This document shows positions 1 through 11,062 of a stretch of 64,000 bases of DNA, one piece after another. The stretch is from assembly GCA_030765045.1 (NCBI GenBank), contig CM060964.1, positions 149,164,705 to 149,228,704 on the forward strand, written 5' to 3'. A program made the position numbers and the translations under genes. Within the stretch, counting starts at the first letter, position 1, and every line of letters starts with the position of its first letter. The notes below the pieces were generated by a model. The model had not been told where the DNA came from. It saw nothing but the letters and a program-made list of their open reading frames with translations, and did no database searches. The stretch comes from Tenodera sinensis. Lineage: Eukaryota > Arthropoda > Insecta > Mantodea > Mantidae.

Positions 1-2420
1 TTGGAAATGCATGGGATGGCACAACTCAGATTGTCATAGCGGGGCAGATATAGATGTCGCCATTGAAAACTTTACTGCCTCGCTACACACAGCCAAGAGA
101 AATGCTACCACATACACCACAAGACCACCCGGTTTTTGCACGTACCCCGAGGTAGAGCAACTCATTGCGCGGAGACGACACTTGACAAAACTGTGGCGAT
201 ACACCCGTCAGCCTGAATATAAAGTGCTAGCAAAGTGGCTACGCAACGTCATTCGGCAACAAATTAAAATCAACAAAACTGAACAGTGGGAAAACAAAAT
301 GCTGAGTCCCACCCATTTGGACTCTTCTTAGTGGAAATTACTTAAGGCTTTCAAAGTTTCCACGAGCGTCAACTCCGTAACTGAGGCGCTGCGCACCCAA
401 AGCGGCTTGCACTTCTCCGAAGAGGAGAAAGCCGAGGTCTTCGCTGACTGTCTCCAAGATAGATTCACAGAAAACCCAGTGACCAACCGTGAAATAGAGC
501 GGGAGGTCCAGACATGGGTACAAACCTGGGTGGCGCGGAAGCAAGAGCAACAACTACCCATCATAACACCGCAGGAAGTTTTCAAGCTCATTAGGAAATT
601 GCCTAATGGGAAAGCTGCCGGCCCAGACAAAGTGACTAATGAGGCACTTAAGCATCTCCCGAGAAAAGCTCTGGTGCAACTAACAAAGATATTTAACGCC
701 TGTTTGCAGCAAGGCTATCTCCCCTCTACTTGGAAACGATCCAAGGTTATCATGCTCCCAAAGCAAGGGAAAAGCACCAGACAACCGTAAAACTACCGCC
801 CCATTAGTCTCTTGTCTACTATTGGTAAATTTCTCGAAAAATGTATCCTTTCTCGACTACAAAAACAAGTCTCGGCAACACATGAACTCTCAAATTCACA
901 GTTTGACTTTAGAAAAGGACATTCCACTGAACTACAACTCCTCAGACTAACCAATGACGTAACAGAGCAATTTAACAATGGGGCTTCAACGTTGGCGCTA
1001 TTTCTGGACGTAGAAGCCGCATTTGACCGGTGCTGGCACAATGGCCTCATTTACAAATTGCACCACAATTTCCCGGCTCTTCAAAATTATCTATACTTGC
1101 TGCACAATTTCCTAGAAAAAACGGCAGTTTTACGTCCAAGTGGGCCGCTGCTCCTCACAGGAGCGAGTGATGCGCGCTGGCGTCCCACAAGGGGCAATAA
1201 TGTCCCCTTTTCTGTACATATTATTCACTAATGATTTCCCAGTGGACGCCAGATGCAAGGTCGCCACGTATGATGACGACACTGCAATATACAACCACCA
1301 TAGAAATCCACGTTTCGGCCTTGCAGAAATGCAACGTTATGTAAACAACTTCCTCTCATGGCAACATGGCTGGAAAATCAAAATTAATCCCGACAAATGC
1401 CAGCTGATTCACTTCTCTAAGCGGCATCACACTTTGACAATGGACCTAACGGTCGGTGGTCAAATATTGCACTGCCGTCAGCAGGTTAAATACTTAGGTG
1501 TCACCATGGATCGCACAATGTGTTGGTCCACCCACATACAAAATAGCGCCAATAAAGGCAGACAGCGGCTAAAGTTGTGCGCCCCCATCTTCCGTAGTAA
1601 ACAGTTGCGACTGAAGTCAAAACTGATACTATATAGGTCATTTATTCTCTCGGTGGTCCTGTATGCATGTGTGGCCTGGGCCAATGCCTCCAAAACCGCC
1701 CTCAAAGAACTCCAAACCCTCCAAAACCTCTCGCTCAGAAGAATCCTCTCTGCTCCACACCTCACCACTAACCAAACTCTTCACCTCGAAACCCGGATCC
1801 CGTTCGTCCCGGAGGCAATAGAAAAACGAGCAATGGCGGCATGGACGCGCATTAGACACCACGAGAATGACGTGATCGCCAACATCGGCAAAGGCGAGCC
1901 GAAGCACCGCAAGCATACTAGGACCAAAATGTTCTAGAAGCGGCTGGGCTCGCCGACTAATGCGCGTCCACGCAGCCTCGCTCCTAGACCACATACATGT
2001 TCCGGCAGAGGCCCTCGCCTCGGAAAATATTCAGGAGCTGCCACCGTGGGACAGTGTATATACGAAGTGTAAATAGTGCAGTGCGCTGGGACGCATATCT
2101 CTGGTGTGCCCAGTGAAGATGTGTGTATGTGTGTGAGTGTGTGCGTGGGTGAATGCGTGCGTGTATGTGTCTGTAAATAATTTGGAAATATGTACATAAG
2201 TATATATAACACAAAGACGAAATAGAACTCAAAAAAGACAAAAGAAAACTATTCTCGGTGACCTACAGACGGTCAGCGTATGGGTTTTTGTATATACCAA
2301 AAAAAGTGTAAATATGAACAAGGCAACTGTAAAACAAATGTTAAATATAGCCTGTATGCCGGGCCCACTGTACCGGCACCAGGCAAATACTTCTCTAATC
2401 AAGAACTTGAACTTGAACAG
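1..2420 (+). mobile_element. Jockey-like non-LTR retrotransposon, 5' end outside window
   Basis: This is the 3' part of an element that carries a reverse transcriptase (RT) but no RNase H. The damaged coding region runs to about 1937. A 3'UTR of about 480 bp follows, with a GT-rich patch at 2117-2175, and ends in a repeated ttgaac tail near 2403-2420. Absence of RNase H, the RT motif spacing and the ttgaac tail fit the Jockey/CR1 side of non-LTR elements (family knowledge). It differs from family A in every domain and in its tail. The right end abuts a G-rich minisatellite. Confidence 0.75.
11..1937 (+). pseudogene. Degenerate reverse transcriptase ORF2 of the Jockey-like element
   Basis: Residues before about nucleotide 600 are the linker between endonuclease and RT. 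The RT begins with NGKAAGPDKV near 610, followed by NYRPISLLSTIGK near 790, an LDVEAAFD motif A near 1007, GVPQGAIMSP near 1180 and the catalytic YDDD box near 1268. This is a YxDD box with Asp in the variable position. KYLGV and the Jockey-type C-terminal region with LQNLSLRRIL follow. The copy is broken by a TAG at 329-331, a TAA at 788-790 and a frame change between about 1140 and 1180, after which the frame is open to a TAG at 1935-1937. The YxDD Asp pair is kept, but the breaks make it non-functional as it stands. Confidence 0.8.
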
Positions 2421-2635
2421 ACGTGCGGGGCGGGCGAGTGGGGCGGGTGGGCGGGCAGGGCGGTCGGGCAGCGTGGTCGGGCAGGCGGGCTGGGTGGGCT
2501 GGCAGGACCGGAGGGCGGGGTGGGTGGGCGGGCAGGTTGGGTGTACGTGCAGTGCGGCCGGGGGTGGGGGCGGGCGGGATGGCGGTGCTGACAGGGCGGG
2601 CAGGGTGGGCGGGCAGGTAGGCAAGTAGGTATGAG
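2421..2635 (+). repeat. G-rich minisatellite with many GGG runs
   Basis: The + strand is built from short variants of gggcgggcagg and gtgggcgg, with dozens of runs of three or more G separated by 1-7 nt. It meets the usual G-quadruplex pattern several times over. No conserved coding frame is visible; the Gly/Arg reading frames through it are compositional by-products. Confidence 0.85.
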
Positions 2636-2815
2636 TGACTGAGTGACTGTGTGACTGACTGAGTGAATGACTGAGTGAGTGAGTGACTGTGTGAGTGACT
2701 GAGTGAGTGACTGTGTGACTGACTGAGAGAGTGACTGAGTGAGTATGTGACTGATTGATTAAGTAATTGAGTAAGTGAGTAATTAAGTAAGTAATTAAGT
2801 AATTAATTAATACAT
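2636..2815 (+). repeat. GAGTGACT-type minisatellite grading into TTAAGTAA repeats
   Basis: Tetranucleotide units gagt, gact and gtgt alternate from 2636 to about 2755, then change to gtaa/ttaa units up to 2815. The gagt/gact units are the complement of the CACT tail of family A, but no family A 3' hairpin lies next to them, so a minus-strand tail is not supported. Confidence 0.8.
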
Positions 2816-3800
2816 AAAATCTGAAAACTTCCATCCCGGTACCTAATTCCTTACACCGGGTCCAAATTCCACATTCAATACATTGATTAATAAACTATAA
2901 AAAATACAAATCTACAAAACAATTTTTTAGATGAAAAATGAAAATGAAATAAAAATATATTCAAAAGATATAAAATAAAAAAGTAAAATACAAATTAAAA
3001 TAAAAATAATACTGGTATCCAGCATTAACATTAACCGGTATCCAGTTAACCCTCCACTAAAAAAAATTACAAACATACAATTCTATATAAAATTTACAAA
3101 AAAAAATTAACAATACAAAACACCTGTAACCGATATTACAAATACTGGTATCCAGTATTGAAAAGAAACATTTTTACAACTAAAATATACAAATTACAAT
3201 TACAAAACATACGCTCAGCCCTCAAAGAATATCAAATTATTACTTTAAATTCGTTCCAAAATATTTTTTCTAAACTCATAAAATTAACCAACCACTAATT
3301 TCAACTCACTAACAATTTTCATAACAAAATTTACTGTTTTACTGTTTTAAAAACATAAACTAAAAATTTAAACTATGGAACATTTAAAATTTAACTTTTA
3401 AACCTTTGAAACTTTTAGAAACCAAAATTTCAAAACTATAAATATATAACAGAATCATTTAAATATTAACTAAAATATAAACATTATTAGTACACAATTT
3501 ATAACACCTGAATAATATAAAAATTTTCAACCTTAATAAGTTTTAAATTTAATGATTTAAAAATATTTAGTAATATAATATTTTAAATTTTAAATTAGAA
3601 ATAAACTTTAATATTTTTATATGTTAAATTTTAAAATTACCACAAAAGCTTAATTAACATTATTTAAATTCAATATCTAAATTACAACACAAAATTAATT
3701 AATTTTTTTATAAAATATATAAATTTATAGAACTTATACCGATTACCAAACTCCCAAATTCAAATTTACTATTCCTTCTCTTAAAACTAATTTAAAAACC
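2816..3800. other. AT-rich stretch, no gene recognised
   Basis: About 1 kb of very AT-rich DNA. The only structure I see is a recurring ggtatccag/ggtatccagt motif near 3013, 3035 and 3150. No reading frame with family features is present. Confidence 0.6.
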
Positions 3801-3996
3801 ATAGAAATCAGTATGTCACTGCATGTTGAGGACTGTGCAATATATAATCTATCTTACAGTCTTGAGCACATCGAAAGTCAACTGCAGCTCAGCATAACAT
3901 CCATCGCCGACTGGGACCTTAGTACCGGCCCTGAGTTCTCCACTACAAAAACATAGTGTGTCCACTTTAATCGACTTCGTAGTTTGCACCGACGAG
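3801..3996 (+). pseudogene. Short family A RT fragment
   Basis: About 190 bp around RT motif C of family A. The YVDD box has become HVED, followed by recognisable YSLEHIESQLQLSITSIA and a FSTTKT stretch ending in a stop. It lies before A1, yet it corresponds to a more C-terminal part of ORF2 than the start of A1. It is therefore a separate copy or a rearranged piece. Confidence 0.6.
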
Positions 3997-6485
3997 CATG
4001 ATATTGCCGACGCCCTTGCAGACTCTTTGACTGCTGATAGCCAAACCCAAACTTACAATACCGCTTTTTTACCCATCAACCAATCTGCGTAGCGTGTATA
4101 CCTCAATTTTAAAAGTGACTCTAGCGAAGAGTTCAAAGCTCGGAAATGGCCCATGCCTTGACTCTCACAAAGGACTCTTCTCCTGGCCCTGATGATATCC
4201 ACCGACAAATGCTGCTTCATCTTCCACCTGACTCCCTCTCCTTCCTGCTGAACATCTACAGCCTGTCTCAGCAGGTTTTCCCTTCTTCCTGGCGCGAGGG
4301 TATCGTCATCCCTATCCCTCGGGAACGACCGGATACTTCCCTCTAGCCACCGCCCTATTGGCCCTACGAGTGTTGTTTGTAAGGCTTTGGAACGGATGAC
4401 TAATAGTGCGGTGGCTGGAGACGAATAACCTTCTGAGCAATGTTCACTGTGGTTTTCGTCACCATCGCTCCAGTGTCGACAACCTGACACGCATGGAGGC
4501 TTACATCCAAAATGCCTTTCTCATGAAGCAGCATGTCGTGGGTGTCTACTTCGACCTCAACAAGGCTTACGACACTACATAACGCTATGGTATACTCCGT
4601 AATTTGCACGACTACGGTTTACGCGGCCGTCTAGCTATGTTTATTTTTAATTTTTTAGAGCTTCGCTAGTTTCGTGTACGCAGCATTGACCATACGCTCT
4701 CACAAGAACGGCTCCAGAAGAATGGTGTGCCACAGGGGTTGGCTCTCAGTGTAATGCTTTTCGCCGTGGCCATTACCGGCCTTGCTAGTGTTGTTCGTAG
4801 TGGTATACCAATGCCACTGTATGTTGACCTCGCGATATACTATCACTCTCATACTTTAGAGCACATAGAGTGTCAACTACAGTTGACCATAACATCCACC
4901 GCTGAGTGCGTGTCCCGCACTGGCTTTCAGTTCTCCCCTACGAAAACATAGCGTCCACCTCCATCGACTTCGTGGCGTACACCCTCCTCCTGATCTTCAT
5001 TTGCGTGGCACACTTCCAGCGTTTGTACCGCACCTGAAGTTGTTAGGTTTACATATCCACAGTAAACTCACATGGGAGCACCATATTCGTTATCCCCGTG
5101 CTTACTGCGATCTTTCGCTTCGGGTGCTCAGGGTTTTATCGGGGGCATCTTGGAGCGGCGATCGCACGTTCATGTTGAGGTTCTATCGCTCACTAGTTCG
5201 GTCCAAAGTAGACTGCGACTGTTTTATCCATGGCGCAGCGTCTGCTTCTAAACTCCGCCTTTTAGACACAATACATCACACTAGTATCCCTGTCGCTGCT
5301 GGGACTTTCCGTACATGTAGAGTGGATAATCACTATGCTGATTTTGGCGAACCCTCACTGTCTGTCGAACGCTCGCTTTTACTTTGTTCCCACATGGCAA
5401 GGTTGGCTGCTCATCCAGATCATCCTTCGTTTCCACCCATATTGCGTCCAGACCTCACGCACCGTTATATGCGGAATAACGTTCCGTCCTAGTGGTATCA
5501 GTTTTCGCGAACTGTTTTTCTCACACACCCTCCGACTGCCAGCTGGCATTGCCTTGGCCACTATCCTCCCTGGCAGCTCCAGCGTGCACGCTTTGACCTG
5601 GAGTTGTTGGGCTGTGCGAAGTTAGCTACCCTTCATTCGGTGTTTCGCCAACTTTTCACCGAACTTCTGGGCCAATACCGGATATATACTCCGGTATTTA
5701 CCTGTGGCTCCCAGATGGGTATTTCCTCTTTTCTATACAGCGGTGACGCACATACATACGGCCTTCCGGACGCCAATTCAGTATTTACCGCCAAGCTGTT
5801 TGCCATATTTTATTTCGCACTTCTTATCTTCAATTCAGGTCCTGGAAGTTCTATCATCTGCTCCGACTCTTTTATCTCGCTTAAGGCCCCGCAATAATTT
5901 CTCCGTACATCGGCATTCATTGTTAAATCCAGACGTTGATCTCCCAACTACTGTCTCGCGGATACCAGTTTGTTTTTACGTGGATCCCAGGCCATGTGGA
6001 AATTCCGGGCAAAGAGGCAGCGGATGCAGCTACGAAGTCTGCATGTCGCCTTCCGGAGTGTTGCACCCCTACGCTCCCCTATATAGATGTTCAGAAGTAC
6101 TTTCGTCGTTATCTATTTACTTTCTGGCAGGAATCTTGGGAAGCGTTAGGTGGTACTCAGTTACGGACAATAAAGGACCAGCTGCAGCGATTCCAGGCGG
6201 GAAGACATGGTTTTAACCCGCCTGAGGATAGGCGATACCCGGGCCACGCATGCACACCTTTTGCGTGGTGATCCGGAGCCTGTCTGTGTGACGTGCAAGG
6301 CTCCACTCTCCGTCTCACATGTCCTACTTCATTGTCCGCGATATGCTCGTGAGCTCCAGTCACTTGACCTGGGTCTTACACTGTGTTTCATCTTAGGCAA
6401 CGACCCAGTAGCAGTAAATACAGTTCTGGGGTTGGTTGCAAGAATGATTTTGGCAAGCAAATGTTATTTGTCTTATTGGATTTAG
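3997..6485 (+). pseudogene. A1 ORF2 remnant (RT, RNase H, C-terminal CCHC)
   Basis: Recognisable blocks in order: SSPGPDDIHRQMLLHLPP near 4180, a broken RT core with several stops and frame changes at 4345-4960, and a good stretch from 5001 to 5490 (LKLLGL, SLVRSKVDCDCFIHG). The RNase H region follows from 5690 with the first catalytic Asp lost (FTCGSQ instead of FTDGSQ). Near 5980 comes WIPGHVEIPGKEAADA, and near 6290 the C-terminal CVTC..H..C motif. Many stops and small deletions make this an old copy. Confidence 0.8.
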
Positions 6486-6834
6486 CATTTTAGGATGTTT
6501 TACTTCTGTTTTTTTCCCTTATTAACCAGCTTGTTTTTAGTAAATTACGTTTTTACCTGTTTTAACTTTTATCCGTTTGAACTGACGTTTTAGTGTTTTA
6601 ACTTCACTTTTTAGTTATTTTCACTTTTATTTTTGAACTTTTTAGGGGTGAGCCTTTAGTAGTTGTTTGCTTGGTTTTTTATTTTGGAATTCGGGCCCTA
6701 ATGACGTGGTTGTCGACTGGTCTGTAAAACACAACTCACTCAGACACTCACTCACTCACTCATTCATTCATTCACTCACTCATTCAGTCACTCACTCACT
6801 CAGTCGCTCACTCACTCACTCACTCACTCGTGGT
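3997..6834 (+). mobile_element. A1: 5'-truncated family A element with long CACT tail
   Basis: The copy starts in ORF2 just after the endonuclease-RT linker (DIADALADS). It runs through RT, RNase H and the C-terminal domain to about 6485, then the 3'UTR. The first stem block of the 3' hairpin is at 6693-6698; the second has decayed. The tail at about 6728-6834 is an expanded, partly mutated CACT/CATT array of roughly 100 bp. A2 begins directly at the end of this tail. Confidence 0.85.
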
Positions 6835-7556
6835 GTACACCCTGCTCCTGATCTTCGTCTGCGTGACACGCCTCTGCCGTTTGTTCCGCACCTCAAGTTT
6901 TTGGGCCTTCACCTCGATAGTAAACTCACATTTGAACGCCATATTCGCCAGCTTCGATCTCGCACTCAATTGCGGACGAACAAGGACGCCGTGCAACCTT
7001 GAATTACATCTTCAAGGGAGAGCGGGCGGGCAGAGTTACCTTAGCCCACCTGAGAATAGGTCACACACGCATCATGCATGGTTATCTTCTGCTGGGTGAA
7101 CCGGCGGCTGTGTGCTCCACCTATGGCGTTGAACTCTCTGTGGTCCATGTCCTCGATGATTGTCCGCGTTACACTCTTGAGCGGCAGCTGATTTCCCTAG
7201 ATGCAGCTATGAAGCCCATCTTAGGCGACGACCTAGTAGCTGTTAAAACAGTACTGCGGTCGTCGCCAGTATTACCTTCGGTAAGCAGGTTTAACTTGTA
7301 TTTTATTTTCGTGGTTTTACCGGTACTTTTAGGATATTTATCTGGTTTTCACCCCCTTGCCTTTTTAGCTCAGTTTTTACATGTTAACTGTTTTAGATGC
7401 GTTTTAAATTTTTAACTGTCACCCTTGTGTATTTTAGCTTTTAGTTCTGATTGTTCAGCGGTGGCGAGTTTCCCGTTCCTTTTTTATGATTTTGACTTGG
7501 GGCCTTAATAACCTAGCTGCCGACGGGCCCTTAAACCCCAATCACTCACCCACTCC
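6835..7556 (+). mobile_element. A2: internally deleted family A fragment
   Basis: The head of this copy (from cgtggtgtacacc, C-terminal RT) abuts the CACT tail of A1 without a gap. At about 6965 the sequence jumps from RT to the end of RNase H (actcaattgcgg). It then continues through the C-terminal motif (CSTY...H...C, second Cys lost) to a stop near 7293, the 3'UTR, the hairpin (second block gggccc 7525-7530) and a short mutated tail. Confidence 0.75.
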
Positions 7557-8304
7557 CTCTTGGGGCGGCGATTGCACTGTCATGTTGAGGTTGTATCGCT
7601 CTGCAACTGGAAGTAGGGGGGCGTGTGTGACAAGCAGCTCTCGAAACCAGACACCACTTTGACGGGAGAGAGAGATAATTTTATTCCGCAGAGGCTGTAT
7701 CGTTCATTGGTCAGATCCAAACTAGATTACGGCAGTTTTATTTATGGCGCAGTGGCCGCCTCTAAACTTCGCTTTTTAAATACTGTACATAATGCTGGTA
7801 TCCGTCTAGCTACTGGAGGCTTCCGTACTAGTCGTGTCGAGTGTCTATATGCTGAGTCTGGCGAACCTCCACTTTCTATTTGGCGCTCGTTTTTATTGTG
7901 TTCTCACGTGGCCCGTTTGGCAGCCCACCCCGGACACCCGTCTTTTTAACCTGTACTGCTCCCGGAACTCGCTCACCGTTATCACCGGAATAGCACGATC
8001 TCTCGCACAAGGGGTATTCGGTTTCGCGAGCTGCTTAGTGCACACGCGTTCCGCATACCTGCTGTCGAACGATATTAACTCGGCGGCTGTCTTCCTTGGC
8101 AATTAGGGCGTGCCCAGTTCGACCTGTGGCTTTCGACGTATGCTAAGATAGCTACCCCTCCATCGGTGTATCGTCAGCTTTTCACCGAGGTCCTGGGACG
8201 TTATTGGAATTACACTTCGGTATTAACCGATGGCTCCTAGGTGGATGGTGCTACAGGGTGTAGTTTTGTGCATAACGGTGAGACTCATAAGTACCGTCAA
8301 CACC
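7557..8304 (+). mobile_element. A3: family A fragment with internal inversion, 3' end missing
   Basis: It begins in the RT C-terminal region next to the tail of A2. Bases of about 7605-7690 match the opposite strand of the later RNTISRPSGIRF-coding region, and the forward strand resumes near 7690 (SLVRSKLDYGSFIYG). The fragment continues to the start of RNase H, where the catalytic block reads LTDGS followed by a stop. It is cut at about 8304 after HKYR, with no 3'UTR or tail. The inversion resembles twin priming during target-primed reverse transcription. Confidence 0.7.
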
Positions 8305-9430
8305 TTTCACTGACCTATTTTTAGCTGTGACCTTGGCATGTCAAGGGAAAACTATATAGGAGCTGAATCCATCTTACATGAAGCGCGAAGTGGACAGGAT
8401 ATGTGGCCCCGTGAAGAATGCGAGCAGACTACGCGACGGCACGCTCCTGATAGCAAAGAATAGTGCTGAGCAAAGCCAGAAAGTTCTAAAGGCTAGTTTG
8501 TAAGGGTTCCTATTCTATCCGGGTAATGCCCCCACAAAACTCTCAACACTTGCCGGGGAGTCGTCACCAACTCTAATCTCGGCGATCTAACAAATGAGGA
8601 GATAGACAGCTGCCCCTCTGATCAGTGAGTCTGACAAGCATCCGCCTGACGCGCAAGCAGGATGGCAGAAAGGTAGCATTGCGGACAGTGTTTCTCACGT
8701 TCAAAGGCACTGTCTTGCCGGAATATATCTTTTGCAGTTACAAGCGTGCCGCTGTCCGGTAGTATGTTCCGAACCCTATGCGCTGCTTTCAGTGTCGGAA
8801 GTTCGGACATACCAAAACATCATGTAACCATCCTGCTCTTTGTGAACGTTGCGGCTTACTGGCACATGAGGGCACGGCGTGTACCCGTGGCACACACTGT
8901 GTTAACTGTAAAGGGAATTATCCATCCAACACTCGACAGTGTCTGAAGTTTCTGGATGAAAAGTGTACTCAGGAACTGCGTGCACAAGAACACCTTACCT
9001 TTCCTGAAGTGCGTCGCCGCTTTGAGCAGCTCAAGCCCACGCCACCTAGGACTATGCCTCTGCTGCCCGACACGCTGCTGCGAACATACAGCACGTTCCT
9101 GTTGCAGACGCTTCTATCCAGACAGACCCATGGGGAAGTACCCCTCCACTGAACGGTGCCACGCCTGCATCGGCGACTACATCTTCAGCCGTGCAGAAAA
9201 AAGCTCCTAAGGCGTGCACAAGCCTTATCGAGCCTGTTGATAAGCATCGCTCCAGGCCTATTGTTCGCGCCAGCAGTCGCTCCTCCTCAAAGTCCCGCTG
9301 TCGCTCCGCGAGCCTTAGCGGAGCCTTTTCTTCCCATGCATCCGAGGAATCTCCAGAGGACAACGTCTTTCACATCATTGGTCCAAAGTCAGCCAGAGTA
9401 AGAAAGAAAAAGATGAAGACCAATCACTGA
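8305..9430 (+). pseudogene. A4 ORF1 (zinc-knuckle protein) remnant
   Basis: Related to the intact ORF1 of A8. Visible blocks are KREVDRICGPVKNASRLRDG near 8380, the knuckles MRCFQCRKFGHTKTSCNHPA near 8778 with CERCGLLAHEGTAC next to it, and the third knuckle CVNCKGNHPS-like near 8898. A Ser-rich, basic C-terminus (SSSKSRCRSASL) ends in a TGA at 9428-9430. Several frame changes and stops lie between 8500 and 9130. The start is missing. Role in the family: RNA-binding chaperone of the retrotransposon particle (family knowledge). Confidence 0.75.
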
Positions 9431-9439
9431 TCTCTTTTT

Positions 9440-9708
9440 CATTATAGTAATAATCCAGTGGAACTTTAATGGGTTTAGGACACGTGCTCCGGAATACGGC
9501 ATCTAGTTTCTCAATGCTCTCCATCCATCGACTGTCTACCAAAACCTACTTCAAGCCCAATTACGCTCTCCATCTTCGAGGTTTTTCGGCATATAGGCAT
9601 GATTCTGCTACTGATAGGCTAGCAAACAGCGGTGTTGCTATTCTGGTGGCGCATAACATCTCTGCCACCGGCATACCACTTAACACGCCGCTGCAAGCTG
9701 TAGGTAAA
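9440..9708 (+). pseudogene. A4 ORF2 start, endonuclease fragment
   Basis: The expected start ATGGAAATAATCCAG has decayed to a gtaataatccag form. Shadows of the family A endonuclease N-terminus can be followed to LNTPLQAV. Frame changes and stops are frequent. Confidence 0.6.
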
Positions 9709-10156
9709 TTTTTAGGTACAGTTAGGACCTGGTAGTTTTATTTACACTGACGGCTCGAAGGACGAGCATAGAGTAGGATATGCTTTTCATCACAGTCACT
9801 AGAGTGTTTAGTTTTGGTCTTTTACCGCAGTGCTCGATTTTTACATCAAAGTTTTTTTATATTTACCAAGCGCTGTTATATATTCGTCAGCAAGCATTGC
9901 AGTGCTGGGTTATTTGCTCGGATATTTTGAGTGCCGTTCAGAGCCTACGGACGCTGTACAATTACCATCCACTAGTACAGCATATCCTGGTCTGCCATCA
10001 CACTCTCGCCAGTGCTAGCACTTGTATCTCCTTTATGTGAGTACCTGAACACGTACGCCTGCAAGGAAACGAAGCTGCCGATGCTGCTGTTAAGGCAGCA
10101 GTTTTAGCTCCCAGACATTTCAGCAGTTTTACGTCGTGTCATCCTTTCCCGGTGAA
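9709..10156 (+). mobile_element. Family C non-LTR element, RNase H part (left)
   Basis: The sequence encodes an RNase H unlike that of family A: a TDGSK first block (FIYTDGSKDEHRVGYAF, near 9735), a CSDILSAVQSL block near 9920, and the closing block HVRLQGNEAADAAVKAAV near 10050. The frame shifts between blocks. A5 interrupts it at 10157, and the element continues at 10506 with its C-terminal domain and 3' end. It is a related non-LTR family with RNase H, degenerate. Confidence 0.65.
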
Positions 10157-10505
10157 GTGATGATTGACATTGCCCAGTGCTGCGGTTCGTCGCCAGTATT
10201 GGCTTCGGTAAGCAGGTTTAACTTGCATTTTATTTCGTGGTTTTACTTTGTACTTTAAAGACATTTTATCTGGTTTTGACCTGCTTACCTTTTTAGCTCC
10301 GTTTTTACCTGTTAACTGTTTTAGCTTACCCTTTTAGATGCGTTTTAAAGTTTTATCTGTTAGCATTGAGTTTTAGCTTTCCGGTTTTAACTTTTAGTCC
10401 TGAATGTTAAGCGGTGCTGAGTTTTCCGTTTTTTATCATTTTGACTTGGGGCCTTAATGACCTAGCTGTCGATGCGCCCTTTAACCCTACTTACTCGCTC
10501 ACTTG
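10157..10505 (+). mobile_element. A5: very short 3' end of family A
   Basis: Only the last codons of ORF2 (TAA in the aggtttaac motif near 10219), the 3'UTR, a hairpin region at 10449-10479 and a mutated CACT tail are present. Left flank ttgacattgcccag and right flank ttgacatggccttcag look like an imperfect target-site duplication, placing A5 inside family C. Confidence 0.65.
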
Positions 10506-11062
10506 ACATGGCCTTCAGGGGAACAAACTTTGGCAGGTGAAGCCCCTACCTGTCGCCTGGAGGACTTCCTCGCGCGCCTTTCGTCGCGAGGACGTGATTT
10601 TACCCGAATACGTGTCGACCACTGCCGTTTTAGACATGGTCACTATCTTCTGACGCTACAGCACTTTGTGCTCATTGTCATGAGCCTTGGACGGTGCGGC
10701 ATGTTTAAGCTCAGTGCGAGCTTTTAAACAGCTGCGTGACCCCTTTGGCCTGCTAACGACCCTGGCTGATGCGCTGGCAGACACTTCAGGTAGAGTAGAG
10801 CCTGTTACGCTTTATTCGTTTTAACAGAATGTTCGCTTGTGTTTGACTCGCATATTCATCTTTGGACGTTGACGCGAGTTGTTTTATCACTTCATGTTGT
10901 TCTGTGGTTCCGTTTATGCTCTACTTTGCAGTTGTTGACACTGTATTGGTGACGTCTTTAATGTTTTATTACTTTAGTTTTAGACGTGCTGGTTCAGCTT
11001 CTACATTTTTAGGCTTATAGTTTTGCTTGGGCGCTAATTACCACAGCAGTTGAGCGCCCTAG
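10506..11062 (+). mobile_element. Family C element, C-terminal domain and 3' end (right)
   Basis: A decayed reading frame holds RDFTRIRVDHCRFRHGHYLL, comparable to the ILTRLRIGHTRATHGHLL block of family A. A C-x2-C-x7-H-x4-C motif follows near 10668, with one stop inside. A T-rich 3'UTR follows and ends in GGGCGC (11029-11034), 19 nt, then GCGCCC (11054-11059). This has the same geometry as the 3' hairpin of family A with a different but still paired stem. A6 begins directly after it. Confidence 0.65.

Larger units (their letters stand above)
8305..9708 (+). mobile_element. A4: family A fragment with ORF1 and start of ORF2
   Basis: It starts inside the first codons of ORF1 and ends in the endonuclease region after LNTPLQAV, where family C sequence takes over. 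Both ends are abrupt and no 3' end is present, so this is a rearranged piece rather than a simple 5' truncation. Confidence 0.7.

Noticed and set aside
2229..2834. 201-aa minus-strand frame rich in Ser, His and Thr
   Set aside because: Generated by GAGT/GACT and GGGC minisatellites; low complexity with no conserved motif.
6728..6834. Family A as a CACT-microsatellite-specific element
   Set aside because: A8, A10 and A12 are inserted into sequence without CACT repeats and still carry the tail, so site-specific targeting is not required.
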